Source: Serinus canaria (taxonomy: Eukaryota > Chordata > Aves > Passeriformes > Fringillidae). From it: a DNA stretch of 64,000 bases. Every line of letters starts with the position of its first letter. Position 1 is the stretch's first letter. The stretch spans positions 67,831,934-67,895,933 of the forward strand of contig NC_066313.1 of NCBI RefSeq assembly GCF_022539315.1, written 5' to 3'. The position numbers and the translations under genes are program-made. Below are positions 1 through 13,576 of this stretch, piece after piece. A model generated the notes under the pieces. The model saw only the letters and a program-made list of their open reading frames with translations, was not told where the DNA came from and ran no database searches.

Positions 1-280
1 TATTTAAGAATACTGCACAGAGATCTCTCACGAGCCTGGATAGTTAAAAAGTATGTGGAATGTAAAGGCAAGTGCCTAGGACACTTACTATCCTGCTCTG
101 ATTTTTTTAGTAATAAAATCAATTAATATCCCCAAGTTCAGTCTGCTTTGCCCATGACGGCGAACAGTGAGTGATGTCTCCTGGCCCTTAACTCATGAAC
201 CTTTCACTGTATTTTCTGACCTCTGTCCAGTTGCAGAGATAGAGAGGCTTTGGTGTGTATCTGGCAACCAGGGTACCAGG
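1..280 (+). mobile_element. 3' part of an avian ERV LTR, cut by the window edge
   Basis: The window opens on TATTTAAGA, which fits the TATA region of an LTR family I recall from songbird genomes. An AATAAA signal follows at 112-117. From about 130 to 280 the sequence matches that family's U5-like end: a stretch around CCCAAGTTCAGTCTG, then TTTCACTGTATTTTCTGACC, then a cytosine-rich CTGTCCAGTTGCAGAG block and a GGCTTTGGTG block near the terminus. A related terminus occurs at 23350-23450. The 5' half lies outside the window. No retroviral protein is encoded in the part seen. The exact 3' end is uncertain by about 10 bp, and class assignment (ERVL-like or ERVK-like) is not certain. Confidence 0.5.
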
Positions 281-2084
281 GAGGACCTCCCCAGTGCCTC
301 CAATTGTACATTAATCATAGACTCTGAGGACATTCCAGCTCTCTTCAATGTATACCACTGACAACAACAATTGCATGTGTAACTATGCAAATTGGTACTG
401 GCAAAGTCTTTCAGCTTTATTTCCAAAGCCTCCTCTTCTTGAATACCCTCACTGAACCTCATGCCTCTCATCTCATTGTCTTCAGTCAACAGGAAACCTG
501 TGTCATTGTTATTTCCAAGATAAGTTATCATTGCAACTCTTTTTATGTGGTTTGTGTGCCATTCCACAAGCCTGTGGGTTTTAAGTATGGACCACAAGGC
601 ATTATAATTCATGGACCTGATTCATATAGTTTTTATTGAATATACCTTTGAGGGGTCCTTAAAGTTCAGATTTGAGTATTTAATTTTGATATATATATAT
701 TATTTTATATTTTAAAAATATGGTATTCAGCACCTTAGAGATTTAGTCACCTAACACTCTAACACTTAATGTCTTAAAATCACCAGTTTCTGTGAACTGC
801 TACTATACTTTCAGTAATGGAAAAAAAATGGACTTAGAACTTCCCAATAAATAAAAAGTTTTCTCATGCTTTTGTATCATGAGAAAGCTGCTTTCTATTG
901 GCTGTTTTGGAAAATTTTTTGTGTCTTGAAGAATCTGCATCAGATTTTGTACCCATTTTTCCAGGAACTATCTCAGTATTACTCAATATCCAGTTTCTGT
1001 GACTGAGGCTTCTGCCATTCTTCAGAACATGCATATCCTTAAAAGGTAATGTGATCCCTCAGTAATTGACATTTGTTTTTCCCAAGTTTCAACCACTACT
1101 CCTTAAAAAGCTTTAGGAGCTTTTCCGCTCTTGCCAGATGTTCTTCCAATGTTTTATGGAAATGAATGAAGTCATCTGAATATGTGACGATGTCTTAATT
1201 CCTCAAAATGTGCTTTCGAACTTTTAGTGCCTTCTGAAAAGTCCCTCATGCATTCACAGTATGAAAGTCATTCTAGAACTGAATGATTGACAGGGTGTCA
1301 TCATAAATGTGAGATTTTCCCCCCTTAATATTCAGCTAGTGTTCTGAGGGGGCACTGGTTTTTTTGTTTTGTTTTGGTTTGGTTTGGTTTTTTCCTTAAG
1401 GAGATATTGTATGAAAATTATTTTTTCAACTACAGTATTCTGAAATGCAGGTGAAATTAGAGGGTGTTATCTAAATAAATCTGAATTTAATAATTCTGAA
1501 TTGTTTTAAAAATGATTACAGCTACTCTTGAGACATTATTATGAATGTTCTTTTTGATCTGTTGGACAAAGTGTTAACAAAAACCTCGCATAACACAATA
1601 CTCTTAAGCAAGGGTAACCCTCAGAGCTTCATTAATATATTTTCATGATTCAATTATTAATAATAGTATTACATGTACATTTTCACATAGGTACGAATCC
1701 ATTATTGTTTCATCTGATATGGAACCCTAAGTTTTGTTAGATATAACAGGTCTACTAAATCACCCATATGCAATTGACCTGTTAGAGCACACAGAAAGGA
1801 AATTACACATTAGACACAGCAGTTGATTAGTCTCTATGGTGTCTATTTTTGGTCACATTATCACTGAGATTTTAGAAATTTACTCTTCATTAACTCATTC
1901 CAGTGTTTCTGTGGGTTCTCTAATTGATCTGGATTTTTAAACATTACCATTTATTCCTTAGGATCCCAAGAACATCAGTGTCCGGAGATTGTGATTTGTG
2001 GATTCTTTAGTGTGAGAGGATGGATCCATCATCTATCACTGACTTAACAACAAACCAAGTTGTCAAATAGTCTGTGAGTTATTA
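281..2084. other. AT-rich non-coding stretch with short ORFs
   Basis: I see no recognisable gene here. The longest open frame of the window (139 codons, minus strand, 612-193) begins here and runs into the LTR end. It has no family signature I recognise, although a 69-residue part (LVEWHTNHI to KLKDFASTN) is rather hydrophilic and protein-like. A plus-strand frame at 385-639 lies opposite it. A TTGG-rich simple run lies near 1366-1395. The rest is unique-looking AT-rich DNA. Confidence 0.5.
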
Positions 2085-2173
2085 TGGCAGGGAACAGATG
2101 ACCTTTAAGGTTCCTATTAGGAACAGATGACCTTTAAGGTCCCTTCCAACCAAAACATTCTATGGTTCTACAA
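2085..2173 (+). mobile_element. CR1 LINE, 3' tail only, with internal duplication
   Basis: The stretch CCCTTCCAACCAAAACATTC followed by TATGGTTCTA is the typical 3' end of a bird CR1 on the plus strand. Only the last 90 bp or so are recognisable, as expected for a strongly 5'-truncated copy. A 20-bp unit beginning GGAACAGATGACC is present twice, at 2091-2110 and 2120-2139, with a 29-bp period. CR1 elements normally carry the preceding block once, so the second copy is a local duplication within the relic. Confidence 0.75.
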
Positions 2174-5100
2174 TTTACTTACTTACCTAATGGCTTGTTT
2201 GTAACTTACTTTTGGCCATAATATTTTTTTTAGTTTCATTCTTCAGCTCCCATGCTTTTCCTTAACACTTGCCCTTAGATGCATAAATAACTAAAAGGGT
2301 TCCTGGTGCAGCTATATTTGCTTTCTGATTTGTTTTGCACCTGTTTACAAGATTGTGACAGTTTTAGCTGTGCCTTTAAAATTTCCTGCTTTAGCAATTT
2401 TGGAAAAATTACATAACCAGAAATTTCTAAGTTACAGAGTCCAATGCAGTACTACCTGGTATCCAGGCTGTTTGAAACAGGCATTCCTCAGACTTCTGAG
2501 GATATATTTCCAGAACAAATTAGCTGATTACGTCTGCATTTGGGAATTTCAACACAGACAGGCATTAGTTTTCAGAAGAATGCAGTTTTAGAGCAGAGTC
2601 CTTCCCTTGGAGAAGGATATATCAGAATATCAGGAAGATAGTCTGTCTTTCCTGTGAATCATTCCCACATCTGCCTTTACCCTTCCCTGAAATGTCTTTT
2701 TATTGCCTAGCTACTTTGATGTAGAGCTTAGAGAGCTTGTAGGACATTGTTTCCCTAGGCCAAAACTTTCTGAATAGTGAAATGCAAAGCTTTTTGAAAT
2801 ATTTGAAATCTGCTACAGTGCTCAAGTCAAATTATACTGTGTAAGTGCTTACTTGCTTAAGGAAAATTTCATGTGAGTCACAAAATTTTTAAAAATAATT
2901 AGATGGAATCCTTTTCATCTAAGTTGTGATATTGATGGTGGTGTATTATAGTGTAAAAACTTGAAGTTTCAAAAATGGTACTTATTAAGACTAAGAAACT
3001 AACAACATTTTAAATGAGATCTTGGAAGGAACATATCCTCATGCACACCTCTTCAGTTACCATAGACTTCTAAGTGTATCTGTTTGATTAAAAATTAAGA
3101 AGGGATATCAATAAGGGAAAGTATTTACTACGGTCAACAAAGGGTTCTTGGGGCCAAATGAAGTGGTAAGAGAATTTGTTGTAGTAACACTTATTTCCAC
3201 ATAGTGGAATAAGACTTCTGGAAACATAAATCAAATCAGCCCCTTTGAAGTCAATATTTGTTCACTGGCTCCAGCAGAAAAAACAAAAGCAATTTAAACC
3301 AACTAAGAACTTGGATTGTTGTGATTGTAATAGAAACCAATTGTAGTGTATACTAACAATGTTACATGTGACTGTCAAATAAAGGATGGTACCATATAGA
3401 CAGTCAAACATGATCATATAACAGGCATCACAGGGTAAGAATGCTGCCTTTTAAAAAAGTGACACTTTAAAATATGTTGGAGAAGGAGGTTGGCTAGCTT
3501 AATTGATTCTGAGCTGATGCACATTTGAAACATATGAAGACCTTTAATAATTCTCAGATACTTTTACTGTTAAACTGGTTGTGCTTAGAAATTTTTTGAC
3601 TTCAAAATGGATTAATTTAGGGCACTTCAATTTGAACATCAGTATTATTGAAAGTATACAGTCTTATACAGTTAGAGAAACAGAACATATTTTTTTAAGT
3701 ACACCTTTATAAATTTTGGCATTAAAAAAGATTATCTTGTCCTAATTTTCTTTGCTTTCTCAAATACTAATTTAAAAAACTGAAAAGTATCTCCTACTGC
3801 AAAATATAATTAGTCATAGAGATGGCGATGGAATTCAATAATACACTTTTTAGTTTTTAAATTATTTCATTCTGCTCAGAGGAATTAGTTCTTATGAACA
3901 GTTCACAAAATGCTTATTTTATGTGTTTCCTGTAAGAAAAATATTAATGAAATTTGTGATGAAATTATGCCTGCTGCATAAATATGCAAATTTAATGGAA
4001 ACACATTCCTTCAAATGCTAAGTTTTTAATGGTATTCTGTTTGGTAAATGTCAGGTGGATGCTAGGTCAATGGGACAAAGATAATGATGAAATATATTAA
4101 TCAATATAATGAATTTAATATTCATTGGAAAGTCAATATACATGCATAGAAATCAATGGATTCATTGATAAAGTATGCAGAGACTCACATTCTCTAGATG
4201 ATGTCCTGATTAGTACATATTTGTCTTTTCTTTATTCTTGTATTAACAATTTTTTTGCATATGGCTCTCATTGCTTTAGGAAACACTTCTTCATATGACT
4301 TATTCCTCACCAGTACGACATACGCTTTCTGTTGCTAATTATGTCACTTTAAAAATAAAATACAAAGTAAAACCCACCAGAAAATCCAAAGATGTAAATA
4401 TTTGTTCAAATAAGGTCATTTGACTTTGTAATGAGGCAAAAGAGAAGAACAGAAAGCATACATATAACTGGCTCTGCTCTCATGATAGTATTCTTCAGAA
4501 GAGGGACCAAACAAACAGCTGGGGACCTTTATTCCATAAACCACATTCACAGAAATATTTGCATCTATGTCAACAGGGTTTCAAAATATATTCAGACTAC
4601 TTCAGCTGATCAAGTTACTACTGTATATCAAATTATGTCTTGTGAATTGAGCCAAGGTTAATTAACATGTACCTTTCCTTCATGGCCCTGCAAATGAAAT
4701 GAGATACTTTTTTTAAGAGATGTTAAGTACAGCAACCATTTTTAAAGTTACAAGTCACAAGTAAGCTGGTCAATTGACAAACAGTAACATATTGGAAACT
4801 GCAAAGAAATATAATGATCGAAAAAAAGTGAGCATATATTTAAGGTAATAAAATAGGGATTAAGACTACAAAGTTAGACAGAAAATGAATCAAAAAAGAT
4901 TTAATTTTTAAAATCAGAACTGACAAGCACAAGCATTTGGCATTAGCCTAGCAAATTACTATGTCATTGTAAGTGGAGCAATTGCAAAAGCAAGCTATTC
5001 AGACTTAGAAGTGATGGAAAACTATGTTGCATTGCACTGCCAACTTTTAGTCTATAATTATGGATATGACGAATAACTGCTCTGGTATAGATATGCATCA

Positions 5101-6659
5101 TCTTTGTTTAAGGAAACTTGGTTTTATTAAAATGATTTATGATTTCTTTTGAGTTTCTTTTAAGTTCTTCTTCAGAGTTTTACCCTTTCCCAAAGTCCTC
5201 AAAAACTTTCCCTTTATTGCCATATTCTGAGTGCAAGACAGAAATTTCTACAAGTGTAAAGTCTATCATGAAACAGAAATGAGTCTCAACCCTTAAAGAC
5301 ATCTAAAACGCTGATGACATTACTGCCCACCCACCCACCCAAACAAAAATCTCTGCTGTATTGTATAATTGTTCATAAAAATAATACTATAGTACATATA
5401 CTTTGAATTATTAGTTTTTTTCTAAATTTAAAAAAGAAACTACAATGACATACTGTTTTAAAATCTACAGCCAGTTGATTTTAATCTGTAAAACAGGAAA
5501 GAGGTAATTTTTGCTCTGCCATATTTATTTATCCCATGCTTTTTACTTTTTTATAACTTTATTAAAATTTTATAATTCTGTCTTTTTGGTGTTTCTGTTT
5601 GGGATTTAAAAAAAAGATTATATCTACAAGTAAGCAGTAAGTGTATAAAAATATTGTTTATTTTAGTAAATTTCAATCACATACAGCTCAAGGAATTTGA
5701 AACATATTTATATGTAAATGAGCAAAATAAAAATACAAGATAATGTTACATATAGTTCTATCTGAGACAGGATTGCACTTAAAATTCTTCATATAGTGAA
5801 AATTATTTGTGCTGAATAAATATCCTTACCTAAAATAGCAGCAAATCAAAAAATCAAAACCACATTTGGTGTTTTTTTCTTGTTAGCTTAAATAGATATG
5901 TTAAAACTATTTAGGAATGTCTACATAATAGGAGGGAAAGGGAACCCCCTAGTGCATGAAGTAAGAATTAAACATGGATATTACCTGAAGCTGTACCCAT
6001 CAAAGGCGAGCAAAGTGGCATTCAAACTAGATTTATATATAAAGAAATCAAATACTTTGAATGCATCTTAGTTCTGGTACAAGCTGAAAATATCAAGATT
6101 AAAAAATTAACGGTGATTAATTCTGTCTGTCCTTGTGAATCAGCAATACAATGTATTTGATTTTACCATCTGTTAGAAATTGTCATCAAGTTTAAAAACG
6201 TTATTTATTGGATCCAGCACAAACTCTAATGATGTAAAAATTAATGGAGAAAGGTAACTTTTTTTCTCTTGAAAATATTTTATATTAATCATATTTAGAA
6301 GTCCCAATTTTGGTATTTTTCCATGTGTGAGTACTCTATGAACCACATGTCTATATTTGAAATGTTTCCTTCTTCCCTCATGCTCTTTGACGGCTTTAGT
6401 AATACTTTTCTGTTTTTGCCTGGTCTTCCTTCTTTCTGATAAACATTCAACTATAGAAGTAGTATTGATGTCCCAGCACCCTTTACCTAATGGCTTGTTT
6501 AAATAATCAAACGCAAACACGGCCCTCATAAAAGAGTGGACATTTCTGGTTTGGCAGCTGATATATTCTTCTTTTGCTTTAAGTATAGACAGCTGTCAAG
6601 GGGAGCAGCACATTCCAGCACTGAAGACTCAGGTGTCTTTATTAAAGATTTTCTGTGGG
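2174..6659. other. AT-rich non-coding stretch
   Basis: No gene or classified repeat was recognised. The stretch has many A and T runs and a short CCCA run near 5328-5340. The region around 3950-4030 holds ATGCAAAT octamer-like and TTTAAT-rich motifs that resemble ordinary unique vertebrate DNA. A minus-strand open frame of 118 codons (6529-6173), rich in basic residues in its middle, has no family I recognise and is probably chance. Confidence 0.5.
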
Positions 6660-7052
6660 GAAGAGTCTCTACAAAAAGCTGCATGAGGAGTGGCTGAAGT
6701 CACTTGACTTGTTCAGCCTGGAGAAGAGGAGACTGAGGAAGACCTCACTGCACTCTGCAAATTCCTTCTGAGGGCAACAGGAGATCAGACACTGATCTCT
6801 TCTCTCTGGTGTCCAGTGCCAGGAGCTGAGGGAATGGCTTGAGGCTGTGTCAGGGTAGGTTTAGTTTGGACGTTTGAAAAAGGTTCTTCATCCAGAGGGT
6901 GGCTGGACAATGGAACAGGCTCCATTGTCTGTGGGAAGTGTCAGAGCACCAGCCTGAGAGGCTTCAAGAAGGACCAAGAGCTGGACATTATGACCCTGAT
7001 GAGTCCCTTACAACTCAGGCTATTCTGATTCCATGAGTCTGTGATTCTTTTA
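6660..7052 (+). mobile_element. CR1 LINE fragment (3' UTR and 3' end)
   Basis: The block TTGTTCAGCCTGGAGAAGAG at about 6710-6730 and the following AGGAGACTGAGG are the classic avian CR1 3' region on the plus strand. Further CR1 landmarks follow in order: the GATCTCTTCTCTCTGGTG segment, the AGAGGGTGGCTGGACAATGG segment and a final CATGAGTCTGTGATTCTTTT tail near 7035-7052. The copy is 5'-truncated and diverged, so no reverse transcriptase remains. The order and spacing of the landmarks match the family, and the orientation is unambiguous. Confidence 0.88.
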
Positions 7053-10000
7053 GACTACTTTGTATTACCTTTTACCTCCATTTTTATTGATGTGTTTACT
7101 GACTTTAATGAAGTAGTCTGGTTCCAACAAGGTTTGTGAGATCTAAATTAGTCTATATCTGTTTCAAATAAATGGCAAAACCAAAGAGAACTTTATCCAT
7201 TCTGTTTTCCAAGGGTGCAGCTGCATTCTGTTTGCTTCCCATATTGCTAAAAGGACATTTGAAAGGGGATATAATCTTTTTCACAACCTACCCCATTGTT
7301 TTGACTTTTATGTCATTCATAAACTTAGGTTAAAAGACTTCTGCCAGTCAGGCTATTCTGTCCTCAGACTTCTCAAAGTCCAGAAAGACTGAGAGCAGAT
7401 ATAGCTGCTGCCACATTTTAGTGTTAGGCCAGCTGAGAATAGTGTATCCTTCTCTCATTAAATTCACTCCACCCTTTGGCTGCTCCCTGTCAAGGGACAA
7501 ACTGAAAAGCGCCTGAAATAAATTTTTATGCTTGATCACCATTTTGGGAAATGGAACAAGGAGGAAGTTTTAGAAATAAGTCTCCTGTCCATGAGCAGTT
7601 AGAGAAAAATATAGTACAGCAAAGAGGAGAGGTGAAATAGAGAGCAGAACTACTGATGGCCAACAGCCAGAAAAATCCAGTGGTGAAGAGGGACAGCCAG
7701 GAAGCTGAAAAACTTAGAGGAAAGCCTGAGCATCCAGCCAGAAGCCATGAGTTAACAAATTCTTGTGGGAAAGCTTGTCTGAGGGATCTTAGCACTCCTA
7801 GCTCAACAAGAAGGAAAGACAGGTGCAGAACACTGAACCTCATAAGTCATTTTGTAACCACAGTCCAAAGAAAATAAAAACCTCATTAGTATTGGAAAAA
7901 CTGACTTTTGCTTGCTCACTTGACCAAATTAAGTACTCATACCAAAAGTATCAAGCTGTACTGGTAAAATGCATTGCATAACCTCATTCTGTGTCAAGTC
8001 TCAATTGGTGTAAACTTTGAAAACTCCATCAACTCCAGTGAATTTATGTTTCTAAAAGCTAGCTGAAATTCTGGCTCTCAAAATACAAAATTAATTTTGC
8101 ACTAAAAAGAACATACGAACAACCACTTGTGGAGTGCTGTGTTAATGTTCATTATGGATTGCAAAAGGTAATTACTAAAGGTGCAAACTGATAGCTACCT
8201 CACAGTAACAGGACCTCAAGCTCTGACTACTAGCACTATGGAAAAGTTTAAGATATTATTGACATATTAATATTTTCAATTTATATCAATGCTGTGTTTT
8301 CAATCTAAATCAATGCTTAGCAACCAGAGAGTGTGGTAATAATACCACAGAGATTCAGGGACTTGGTTAATTTATCTAGTCATAGGCATTTAGAACTCCT
8401 TTGTGAATCTGCCTGGTTTCAAGCTCCCACTTCAGAATGGCTGAAATCTCCTTGAGATATATGATGTATACAGAATTGTGTTTCATCCTCATACAAATGC
8501 CTCAAACTACCTGTAATGTCTCTTATTGCAATAGATGCCTATGTTTAGCTAATCAAATGAGGCCTCTGTTGCCTAGACTGCCAATGTCTATGTTTGAGCT
8601 AGACTTTCCACGTTCTTTGTAGTCATTAAATTGCCACCTTTACTTCAAAAAAATATTGGTGAGATGTAAATGTTGTCTTCAAAACGACTGCATCCAAGAA
8701 AAGCCTGCTCATTCTCCACTAAAAAAGAAGCCAGAAGTAGTCATCTTAGATTATACATAAGTTTACATTTTATGGCATATTGCCATCTAGCACCATAATA
8801 TTGCTCCCAAAGGAACTTGTGTCTCCCTCTTTCTCTGCTGCCTTGTTTGTCATGATAAAGATTTATGCCACCCATAAAACCACTAGTACCAATACCAGCT
8901 ACCACAAGCCCACCTGGCCTGAAAGTAAGTGCTATTTTCTCCTTTGTCTCTCAGATGATTGACCCTGTGAGACAGCTATTATCTTTGCTAAGAAAGCCTG
9001 GGGATTGCAGTTTAGCTCCATATAGGATATGGCCTTACAGGGAAAATATTTTGCTTTGTTTCTCATTGCAGCTGGACAATGTACTTATTGCAGCAACCTT
9101 CTTCCACAGAGGAACATAACAGGTCTTATTCACCTCATTGTTTAATAATTAGCTTTCAGAGGTACAAACAGAGGGTCACAGCAACTTAAGATCTTTGCCA
9201 GAGAATACATCTGCTGCTTTTCTTAATAATGCTTTTAAATGAACATCTGCAAACCTCCTGAGACTATTGACTGATTTGGTCTTCCAGCCTCTTAACATAG
9301 TGAAAATAAACAACCCTCCAGTATTTTCAACCTTGGAAGAATCAACTTAATTTCTTCAAGAAGAAGAAGATAAAAGATGAAGGTGAAAATTATTATAATT
9401 TTTATTAACTTGTCTGTACATAAAAAAAAACTGTAATAGAATCTTGCTATTTAATTATATGAGAATAAATAAATATGTATGTATGTGTGCATGTGTATGC
9501 ATGTACATGTACATAAGTGTGCACCACTGAATTCAGTGGATAACAGAAAGCTACTGAAGAGCTGTGAAAGGGTGCATGCATGTAGACACATAGATATCCT
9601 CACCTGTTAGTAAAGCCAGACGTTTTTTCCACCTCTGCTTCTTAAACAAAACCCCAAAAAACTTAGTTGAATTCCATATAGAACAAGCAATGTAAAAGAG
9701 CAAAAAGAATCTTCACACATTTGTGTACTGTATGAATTACATAGTAAAAATTGTCTTCTACATTTTTACTCATGTAGAAATGGGAACATATTGATGGGGC
9801 TGTTTTTAATACAATAAAATGGATTATGATTTTCTAATTTCTTCAATTTTTTAGCAGAATAGTTAATAAAATTTGCTGCCATCTTCAAGGTATTTAGTTT
9901 ACCAGTAAATTAAATACAGATTATTGTTTCTGATAAAAAGTACCTGTTGCCAAATTATAAAATGTTGACAGTCTCCAAATTCAAAGATTATGGAGACTTA

Positions 10001-10094
10001 AGACATCTAGGTTTTATTCTTAGCATGACAGTACCACTGCATCATATCTACCAAATGACTTATTCAGAGTCTTGAAGTCCTGAATGAACTCCCC
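7053..10094. other. Non-coding stretch with minor repeats
   Basis: No gene was recognised. The part 7340-7870 is somewhat more G/C-balanced and carries overlapping short ORFs on both strands (for example 7656-7877 plus and 7843-7526 minus) without known motifs. A 21-bp unit TTTTCAAT..ATCAATGCT is duplicated at 8273-8293 and 8297-8317 with two mismatches. A degenerate ATGT/GTGC simple repeat runs from about 9473 to 9525. Confidence 0.5.
8273..8317. repeat. Imperfect 24-bp-period tandem duplication
   Basis: Two 21-bp units differing at two positions lie 24 bp apart. Both read TTTTCAAT, then TTAT or CTAA, then ATCAATGCT. This is a small local duplication with no obvious function. Confidence 0.7.
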
Positions 10095-10645
10095 TGTTCT
10101 GTTTATTTTGGATGAGAAAAGGTTAATTTTCTTTCTAGCAGCTTGCACTAGGTGATATGTTTTGGATTCGGGACTGCAACAGTGTTGATAACACAGGGTT
10201 GTTTTAGTTACTGCTGAGCAGTGCTCACACCTAGCAAAGGCCATTTCTGCTCCTCACCCCACCCCACCCCGCCACTAAGTTGGGAGTTCCCTTGGGACAT
10301 CTGACCTCAACTGACCAAAAGGCTATTTCACACCATCCGACATCACACTTAGGGATAGAAGTTGGGGAAAGGAAAATGTTCAGTTATGGCATTTGTCTTC
10401 CAAAGTCACTGTTATGCATGGTGGGCTCCTGGGGGTGCTTTCCTGGGGATGGCTGAACACTTGAGGGAATTCCATGTTTTGCTCTGCCTGTGTGTGTTGC
10501 TTTTGCTTTACCTATTAGACTGCATTGATTTCAACCCATAAGTTTCTTTACTTTAACCCTTCCAATTGTCTCCCCATCTCACTTCTGGGGAATGAGCAAG
10601 TGGCTGTGTGGGGCTGAGTTGCAGGCTGGAGTTATATCACAAACA
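10095..10645 (+). mobile_element. Near-complete solo ERV LTR
   Basis: This 551-bp block begins TGTTCTG and ends ATATCACAAACA, giving the TG...CA ends of a retroviral LTR. Landmarks in order match an LTR family common in birds: GGTTAATTTTCTTTC near the start, ACAGTGTTGATAACACAGGG, TTTTAGTTACTGCTGAGCAG, a C-rich block at 10255-10270, CAACTGACCAAAAGG, GGCATTTGTCTTCCAAAGTC, TGCTTTTGCTTTACCTATTA near the polyadenylation region, and TGAGCAAGTGGCTGTGTGGG close to the 3' end. No internal gag, pol or env sequence adjoins, so it is a solo LTR left by recombination. The flanking five bases (TCCCC and TCTCT) do not match, consistent with age. Parts of the same family recur at 48618-49084. Confidence 0.78.
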
Positions 10646-13576
10646 TCTCTAAAGATCAAGCATTGTTTGACTATAAATTAGATTTTCTATACATGATATA
10701 TATAACATTTTATTAGTAAAATTTAACAGTAAAATCATTTGAAATATTTATTTCTCTACCTATTTTCCTGCTGATGAAATCTAAATTGTATATTTAGAAA
10801 AAGACTAAAATCTTAACTAGGAGCCAGTGAAGAAATCAGTAAGCCTGCTGGGAGGAGCACTCTATGGGCACTGTATTTTGGAACACCCTCACATTACAGA
10901 ATCTACTGCATTAAAGAAGGCATGCCATAGATCTGCTTTGAAATACATAATTAGAAATGGTGCCTTGCTCTGCACATTTGAGTCCAGCCAACCTGACCCT
11001 CCAGAGGATGCTCCAGGCTGTCAACACTGAATTGTGAAGCCTGAGTAGAAGTATAAATGTCATGTAGAGCACCTTGAATGACCTGCTCTGGACTCATATT
11101 GCACAGTTCTGTTTAGAAAGCACTAATTTGTTATGTAGTACTACACGAAGACTCTTTTACAGCCAGGCACCAAAATAACAGTTATCACAACAACCTTTAG
11201 GGATGTTAGTGTTTTAGCTGATATAAACTGTAATTAATAATTTACAGGATCTGAAAATACCTAAAACATGTAAAACAGTCCAAGTAGCAATAGATGACAC
11301 TGTCAGCCACTCAGCTGTGACTGTAGCACTTCCTACTAATGAAAGCATCCAGTAATTTCAATCAGAAGACTTTACTTTAAAATCCTTAATTAAAAATTAC
11401 CATCAATATGCTCTTCCTCATCTGAACAAATTTCAGGCAAACTGAAATATAAACAAACAGAAAAGCATCAGCAGCCTTTTTCTACCAATGAAGAAGTAGC
11501 ACTTAATTTTCTTGTAATAGAAGAATAATTCTCATGACTTCAACTTCACTTCAACTTCACTTGAAGCAAGAATTTGAAGTGCTAAAGGGAATGGACTTTT
11601 AAAAGGATGTTAAAATGATATAGTTTTTAAAATTTATAATTGATAAAAAACCCTACCCCAACAAAATCATAATTAAGTAAAACACTACTTCCCATTGGAC
11701 AGTTCATGTGTGGAATTCTGTGTATGAGCTTGTTTTCCTGGCTGCACAGAAGATCAGGGGAAGGCTGATTGTGGGAAGGCTGTTGCTCACACAGCTGCAT
11801 TTACTAGGGATAAGGGAACTTCCTTGGACTAGGACAGATGTAGGTAAAAATGGCCTCAGGTGTAATTTGCCTTAGTCTAAGTAGTTTATTTACTGAGCTA
11901 TGAAACAATGTGCACTGCCTTGATATTTCCATTTGAGTTGTGGCTCACAGTGAGCCTAAGCTTTTAACGCTGCATCTGGCGATGCAGAACTGCAAACTTC
12001 TGAGAAGTATGTGTCAGCAGCATTCCATGTTTAGAGAGGTCAGGCAGGTAGGTAACATCAAGGGACAAATTTCCCAACTGCTTTCCTGGATGTAAGTACA
12101 CACATGCAATTTAGTAGGATTTTGGACTCCAAAACCCAGTGTTGAATCAGATCGTTGTGTTTCATGTCATTTACAGGACCAAAATAACTGAATGCTCTTC
12201 AATTTCCGTAGGTGTTACTAAAGAAATTCATCAGCTGTAGTACCACATTCAGAACTTACTATTATAAGAAAATCTCATGTGAAAATTAACAAATGAGAAT
12301 GCTAAAGAAACAGGAAAAACCAAAAGTTTTTCCATGAAACTTCTTCCATTTCAAATTCATTACTAAACCTGAAACTCCCCCTAACAGAGAAAAGAATTTT
12401 GATAGCGAAAGGAGGGGAAGTAATACAACCACTTCCAGAAGAAGAGAATAAATGACAAAAAAACTAGGTACTATGTATAATTACAGACAATGTTTGGGGC
12501 TGAAGGGATGGGTTATTTTGCAGAAAAATTTTAGAGACCTCAGTTTTATGTACAAGCAGTCAAAGTTTAAATGACATTTAAGTTCAGGAGCTAAACAATG
12601 AGAGCTGAATGTAATATTGAGTAGGTGTTTTCTAAATGGAGATTTTCCATTCTAATGTTTAAATGAGGTAAGGATATTCTGGAATATCACACCAGAGAAC
12701 AATGTTGAAATTAGGAGTATATAATCATTGAGGGATGAAAGAGAAAGGAAAGGAGAGATTTTGGTTCTTGATACAATAGAATTTTCATACTGTCAAGTTT
12801 GAAATTTTTAAAAATAATTCTTAGTCTTTAAAGCATTTCACAAGTAAGTTTTCTTCATGTATTTATATGAATTGACATTCCACACACACCTTACCAGCTC
12901 CCAGTAAAAGAAACTCAAAAAACAATACAAAAAAAGATGACTCAGGTGGCTTTGGAACAAGAATTAGCACAGCTTTCATTAATATTATGTTAGAATGATG
13001 ATGGTTCATAAACTAGAGACCTTCAAAATAATGAAACTACCTAATAAAGTCTGAAACTTAAACTAAATCAATGTTCAATTCCCATATGCTGATATTTCCA
13101 TTGAGGGGAGCAGAAAATGGTTCTGAGATTATATTTTAGTGCCTGTTTAATGAGCTATTACAAAAGCATTTAATGGCACCATAAAACTTGGCAGGGAAAT
13201 GTCACTATATTCCCAGTAACTCATACTTTCAGTTGTTTCATTATTTGAGAATTATTTAATGAAATAGAGATCAGTTTAATTAAACCTGTAAAACCAAAAA
13301 CCTTGTGGCAAGAATTTCAAAAGTGGGACCCTCCAGTTAAACTTATTCATTCTTTTTGTGCCCACACATTTGTAAACTAATTTTCTAGTGCTACATTGAG
13401 TACAACTTTTTAAAATCTTAAGAGCTTAAAATTAGACTCCATGTGAACAGATATTCCCAGAATTAAATGGGAACACAGATATCTACCAGAAATCACAGAA
13501 ATCTGTCCTGGAACTATTGCTATCTCTCCAGTAACTGGAAAGTGACTGCTTAGTCAAAAACTGCTGGATTTGTGAC

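Noticed and set aside
6173..6529. 118-codon minus-strand frame
   Set aside because: Start and context are not supported, no family is recognised, and the C-terminal part is typical AT-rich translation.
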